Below are positions 11,101 to 14,102 of a stretch of DNA of 14,102 nucleotides, piece by piece. Below the pieces are notes generated by a model, which made no database searches, was not told the origin of the DNA, and was given only the letters and a program-made list of their open reading frames with translations. The stretch covers positions 1-14,102 of the forward strand of contig BBXU01002422.1 in NCBI GenBank assembly GCA_001598975.1, written 5' to 3'. Position 1 is the first letter of the stretch, and the number at the start of each line of letters is the position of its first letter. The DNA is from Parachlorella kessleri. Its lineage: Eukaryota; Chlorophyta; Trebouxiophyceae; Chlorellales; Chlorellaceae. The translations under genes were made by a program, and so were the position numbers.

Positions 11101-11796
11101 TCGTGGAACCTTCTCTTTGCGTGACTCTCTCAGCCACTGTTGCCCGCCAGACTGCACCTGCCCTCGTGGCCCTCGCCCCCTTTCCCCTCCTGTTGCCCAG
11201 GACAAGTACCCCGGGGTCACGGTTGCCAGCTTTGACACGACCGAGGAGAAGCTGGAGAACTTCACGGCGGACCTGGGCGTCAAGGGCCTGCCGCAGTTCC
11301 GCTTCTACAAGGTACGCAGGGGGTGGTGTGGGGGGTTGTGATTGTGGTGGTGAGAGCGGGTGGGTGGAGGCGTCTGTGTGTGGGTGTGGGTGTCTGTGTC
11401 TGTGGGTGGGTGTGTGTGGGGGGCAGGGGAGGGATTCAATGTAAGCTATTGCATGATTACTGGGGAGGCTCACTGTCCCTGCCACAGTTCCCGTTCGATG
11501 CTTCGGAAGGAAATGCCGATGCTGCGCCGGTTTCCCACACACATGCTCACCTGAACAATGAAACATGATGACTGTTAGGTGTGGCCATGCGTTGCTGCTG
11601 CCGGGTTGCCTCGAGTTGCTCCAGGGGCTTACAAGAGTTGAGGTGCTGTATCGCTTTCGTCGTGGGTGCATGCTGACTGGGAGTTGCTTGCTTTGTTGGG
11701 TGGCTTGTGCAGGACGGGGAGGAGGTGCTAGACAAGATTATGGGATACAAGAAGCAGCCTCTTGAGGAGTCTGTGAAGCAGCTGAACGACCTCTAA
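7964..11796 (+). CDS. Mitochondrial-type 2-Cys peroxiredoxin fused to a C-terminal thioredoxin domain
   Basis: The predicted role is reduction of H2O2 or organic peroxides, with the fused thioredoxin recycling the peroxidatic disulfide. Exons: 7964-8240, 8433-8502, 8657-8744, 9121-9234, 9462-9614, 9856-9978, 10349-10429, 10784-10855, 11201-11311, 11713-11796. Phases all agree and give 390 residues and a TAA. Residues 1-64 look like a mitochondrial presequence. The peroxiredoxin domain spans about 74-275: peroxidatic Cys125 in DFTFVCPTE, catalytic-site Arg201, GGLG at 168-171, resolving Cys246 in [13 protein letters not shown] at 267-268. A charged linker (KEEEHGAK) leads into a thioredoxin fold at about 285-390 with WCNKC (Cys312 and Cys315) and the cis-proline Pro357 in GLPQF. 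Introns 1 and 2 are phase 1 and phase 2; all later ones, including both around the linker exon, are phase 0, which suits joining by exon shuffling. The introns (154-401 bases) hold no other gene. Domain identity is near certain. The mitochondrial site and self-reduction are inference. Reading through intron 6 would give a stand-alone peroxiredoxin. Confidence 0.93.
11321..11433. repeat. GT/G-rich low-complexity tract at the start of peroxiredoxin-thioredoxin intron 9
   Basis: Just after donor aag|gtacgc the sense strand becomes a run of G and T with units such as gtgggt and gtctgtgt and several runs of three or more G. It is intronic and non-coding. It could slow polymerase or form G-quadruplexes, but the sequence alone does not show that. 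Confidence 0.85.
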
Positions 11797-12385
11797 AAAT
11801 CTATTATTGTCGTTGAGTGTGCCGCCATGCTGGCAACCTCGGGGGCTAGAATGTGGCTGACTATTTTTTTGTTTATTCACTAGTCCAAGGAAGATGACGG
11901 TGTGCTGCACCACCTCTGTACATGTATGGAGAGACTTTGGTGGAGCGGCCGCTTCCAGTCAGTCTGGCCCGGAAATTGCAGGGATGTGTCAGGGACGCCC
12001 AGTCGATGCCAAATGGTGGCAGGGCCACTGGCAGAAGGCGAGCGGCCTGGCAGTCTTTTTGACAAGAAAAAACCCTCCTCCAGGTTGGAGATGCAAGTCA
12101 TTGTAGTCTTATAACTCAGGCCGCCGGGAAAGCGTCCAACCCAGAAGTGGCTTGAGTCTGCCATCTTGCAGCCCTGCACAGTCGACCCCTCTCACCCTGT
12201 GCTGTGCATGCTGCGCCATCCCTGGGCGCCATAGCTTTTCGCATCACAGAGCTGCCGGTCTTATACATCCGCCACCACTCAGGTAAACTTTTGATTTCTA
12301 TGGGGCTTGCAAAGCCGTACGCACAAGTTTGGGCGCGACGGAGAATGGCCAAGAGAGCCCTATAGCACCGTCGGGTCAGCTCGTC
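11797..12385. other. Intergenic region and peroxiredoxin-thioredoxin 3' UTR; no gene seen
   Basis: This stretch follows the TAA of the peroxiredoxin-thioredoxin gene and precedes the tentative start of the channel gene. It must contain the 3' UTR and polyadenylation site of the first and probably the promoter of the second. I find no TGTAA, the usual chlorophyte polyadenylation signal, in 11797-12120; the nearest variant is tgtac at 11917-11921. Open frames on both strands show no recognisable domain. No RNA gene is apparent. Confidence 0.5.
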
Positions 12386-14079
12386 ATGACACCTCAAACA
12401 GACGACGGCATGAACGAGCCGCTCCTCCAAGAGCTGGGCTCGTCAAGGGACGGCGAACTTTCTCGCAGGTGATGGTGGACATGTGGTCATGACTTGAGCT
12501 GCCTAGGAACTTAAGCAGGCCCTCCGACAGCTGTGGAACTACTTTGCGGCGTCAAGGTACAAGTGACCCAGCTGCTTAGGTGAAAAAGACCCCGCCAAGG
12601 CTGATGTGGGTGAGGACACAGGGCACCACCTGGGGTTGGTGTCCAAGGAGTTCAGCCAAAGCTACTGCGTTTAATGCCGACCGGTACTTGAACCCTTCTA
12701 GTGTGCAGGTCAAGCAACCTATCCCTGCCCGGCTTATGGTCCAAGAGGGAGCGGGTTGGGGCCGACAGGGGCACGGGGCGCTATCAGCTGGAGCGAGAGA
12801 GGCTGGGGCTTCCGTGCCTTGTTCAGGGTGGCAGGTGCGGCAGGCAGGAATCCCACAACTATGGCAGTTGGTACTGGGTAGAGTTACCTGCATATGAGGG
12901 GCTCCCCGTCTGCTAGGGCTTCTTTAAAAAGCTTGTATGCTTTGCATGTGGTCCCGCCCGCTGACGTGGCAGCCGCCAGCTGTGGCATGATTTGGTTGGC
13001 AGGGGATAGTACAGGCCAGTTGGCTGCCAGTGAGCAGCGCTGCTCGTGATGCTCCTGGTATCCCCTGCTGCAGGCATGCTGGGAGGTCGCGCGTGATGTA
13101 CCATGGCCATCACCTGGACTGGTTCCTCTTTTCACAAGGTGTGCATACGCTGCCCTTGTGGTTTGAAAAGCTGAGCTGCAGAGCGGCTGCTGTGGGCTTA
13201 CAGTGCCAAGATCCGGCTTTTTGTGCGGTGTATGATCCCTCGTACTCCGTCCGGACGGGGTAGTGCATGCCATTGAGAATCGTTTTGAGGTATTGGGTTG
13301 TGGGCATTCGTATATCTTGCCTCCCTGTCGGCCCCACTTGGGGGGGACCCACAAAGCTCTGTCAGGTGACCGTACGCTGTATGTCTAAACTAGATCAAGC
13401 TAGGGTATGCGCCCACGCAAAAGATACACCACTGGTGTCATTGAAACGGAGCTTGGTGTGGGATACAGCAGGTTGGCATTACTTTGCAGGCCGCTGCCCA
13501 CCCTTGCGTGATCCTGTTGGAGAGGCCAAAGTTGGTTGGCTTGATCTCCACCTTCTCTTTATTATCTTGCAGAGTTCTTCATCACCGTGGTGCTATTATT
13601 TTTGCAGAGTTCTTCATCACCGTGGTGCTATTATTTTTGCTGAGTTCTTCATCACCGTGTTGCTATTATTTTTGCAGAGTTCTTCATCACCGTGGTCCAG
13701 CAGCAGACGTGGAAGGTCATCCTGCTGGCGGTGGCAACCTACATGGCCATGTTCTGGTTCTGGGGGTGCCTCTACTACCTGGTAGTCAGGTATGACCAGA
13801 AGGCTGCATTGCACCTGCACTTGCGAGCATGTTAGGGCTGCCTATACGTCCCGGCTGGTGGGCAGGGGAAGGAGGTGGCGAAGAGGAGTGCTCAGGATGG
13901 GTTCGTGGGAAGGGAAGAGTCTTAGATAGGTCTTATGGTGATATGGCAAGGGCATCACCAGCCAGCCCCTCACAAGTAAATAAAACACATGCGCTGCAGG
14001 TATCATCCTGGCTGCCTCTATGGCGCGACCTCGTTTGTGGAGGCGTGGGTCTTTGCAGTCATTACTCACACTACCGTAG
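12386..14079 (+). CDS. Inward-rectifier (Kir-type) potassium channel, 5' part; continues past right edge
   Basis: Two exons are firm. Exon 13678-13789 encodes an interfacial (slide) helix, EFFITVVQQQTWK, and a first membrane helix rich in Leu, Ala, Met, Trp and Tyr, ending YYLVVR. Exon 14000-14079 encodes the turret cysteine, pore helix and start of the selectivity filter. From that cysteine (Cys146 in this model) to THTTVG, the length equals that of animal Kir2 channels, including the shared SF pair. The sequence leaves the window at donor gtag|gtgagg, so the final YG of the filter, the second helix and the cytoplasmic domain are not visible. Upstream exons are tentative but phase-consistent: 12386-12468 (start MTPQTDDGMNEPLLQEL; Met at 12410 is an alternative), 12519-12556, 12702-12834 (basic, WSKRERVGADRGTGRYQLER) and 13204-13259 (AKIRLFVR). 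The joined GGSAKIRLF resembles the Kir N-terminal DGxxN motif. The 50-base first intron is unusually short here, which weakens that join. The pore-helix Glu of Kir channels is Ile here. Confidence is about 0.9 for the pore exons and 0.45 for the rest. Confidence 0.75.
13561..13696 (+). repeat. 35-base tandem repeat (about 3.9 copies) spanning a 3' splice site
   Basis: Copies lie at 13561-13594 (one T shorter), 13595-13629, 13630-13664 and 13665-13696 (partial). Each holds a T-rich tract, an acceptor-like AG and the first bases of the channel's slide-helix exon, agttcttcatcaccgtgg. Copy 3 reads tgctgag instead of tgcagag and so loses the acceptor at that spot. The last copy runs into unique coding sequence and is the acceptor used in the gene model. 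Confidence 0.95.
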
Positions 14080-14102
14080 GTGAGGATGGAGCCTTTTCTG
14101 GG

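Noticed and set aside
10345..11671. Two long minus-strand open frames (234 and 242 codons) opposite peroxiredoxin-thioredoxin exons 7-9
   Set aside because: They overlap phase-consistent, conserved coding exons on the plus strand, have low-complexity composition and show no domain. High GC leaves long antisense frames open.
12116..12430. Minus-strand frame of 104 codons (start MEERLVHAVVCLRC), considered as a small gene
   Set aside because: No recognisable domain, no conserved neighbour signal, and it overlaps the possible first channel exon. Not enough to call a gene.

Overview
The window is nuclear DNA from a flagellated green alga, most likely a chlorophyte of the Chlamydomonas kind. Every gene is cut by many short GT-AG introns, acceptors are mostly tgcag, codons lean towards G/C in third position, and one gene encodes a core ciliary protein. 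The genus cannot be fixed from the sequence alone. All gene models were built by hand from splice sites, phase agreement and remembered family conservation; no search was run.

Layout: (1) 134-7566, minus strand: 23 exons of IFT144 (WDR19), the intraflagellar transport complex A subunit. The start codon is in the window, and the last exon(s), expected to carry the C-terminal zinc-ribbon part, lie beyond the left edge. (2) 7567-7963: a 397-base divergent spacer that must hold the 5' control regions of both flanking genes. (3) 7964-11796, plus strand: a complete 10-exon gene for a 390-residue protein with a probable mitochondrial presequence, a typical 2-Cys peroxiredoxin and a C-terminal thioredoxin domain in one chain. 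(4) 11797-12385: intergenic and 3' UTR, no gene seen. (5) about 12386 to the right edge, plus strand: the 5' part of an inward-rectifier (Kir-type) potassium channel, running out of the window just before the end of the selectivity filter.

The peroxiredoxin-thioredoxin gene is the most unusual item. It would carry the peroxidase and its own reductant in one polypeptide, probably in the mitochondrion, with a non-standard CNKC thioredoxin active site. Next are the Kir-type channel, whose usual pore-helix glutamate is replaced, and a 35-base tandem repeat that has multiplied the 3' splice site of the channel's first transmembrane exon. Smaller points are a GC-AG intron in IFT144 and GT-rich tracts directly after two 5' splice sites.

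The three genes do not form a pathway. The divergent IFT144/peroxiredoxin pair may share control elements, but the sequence does not show co-regulation.
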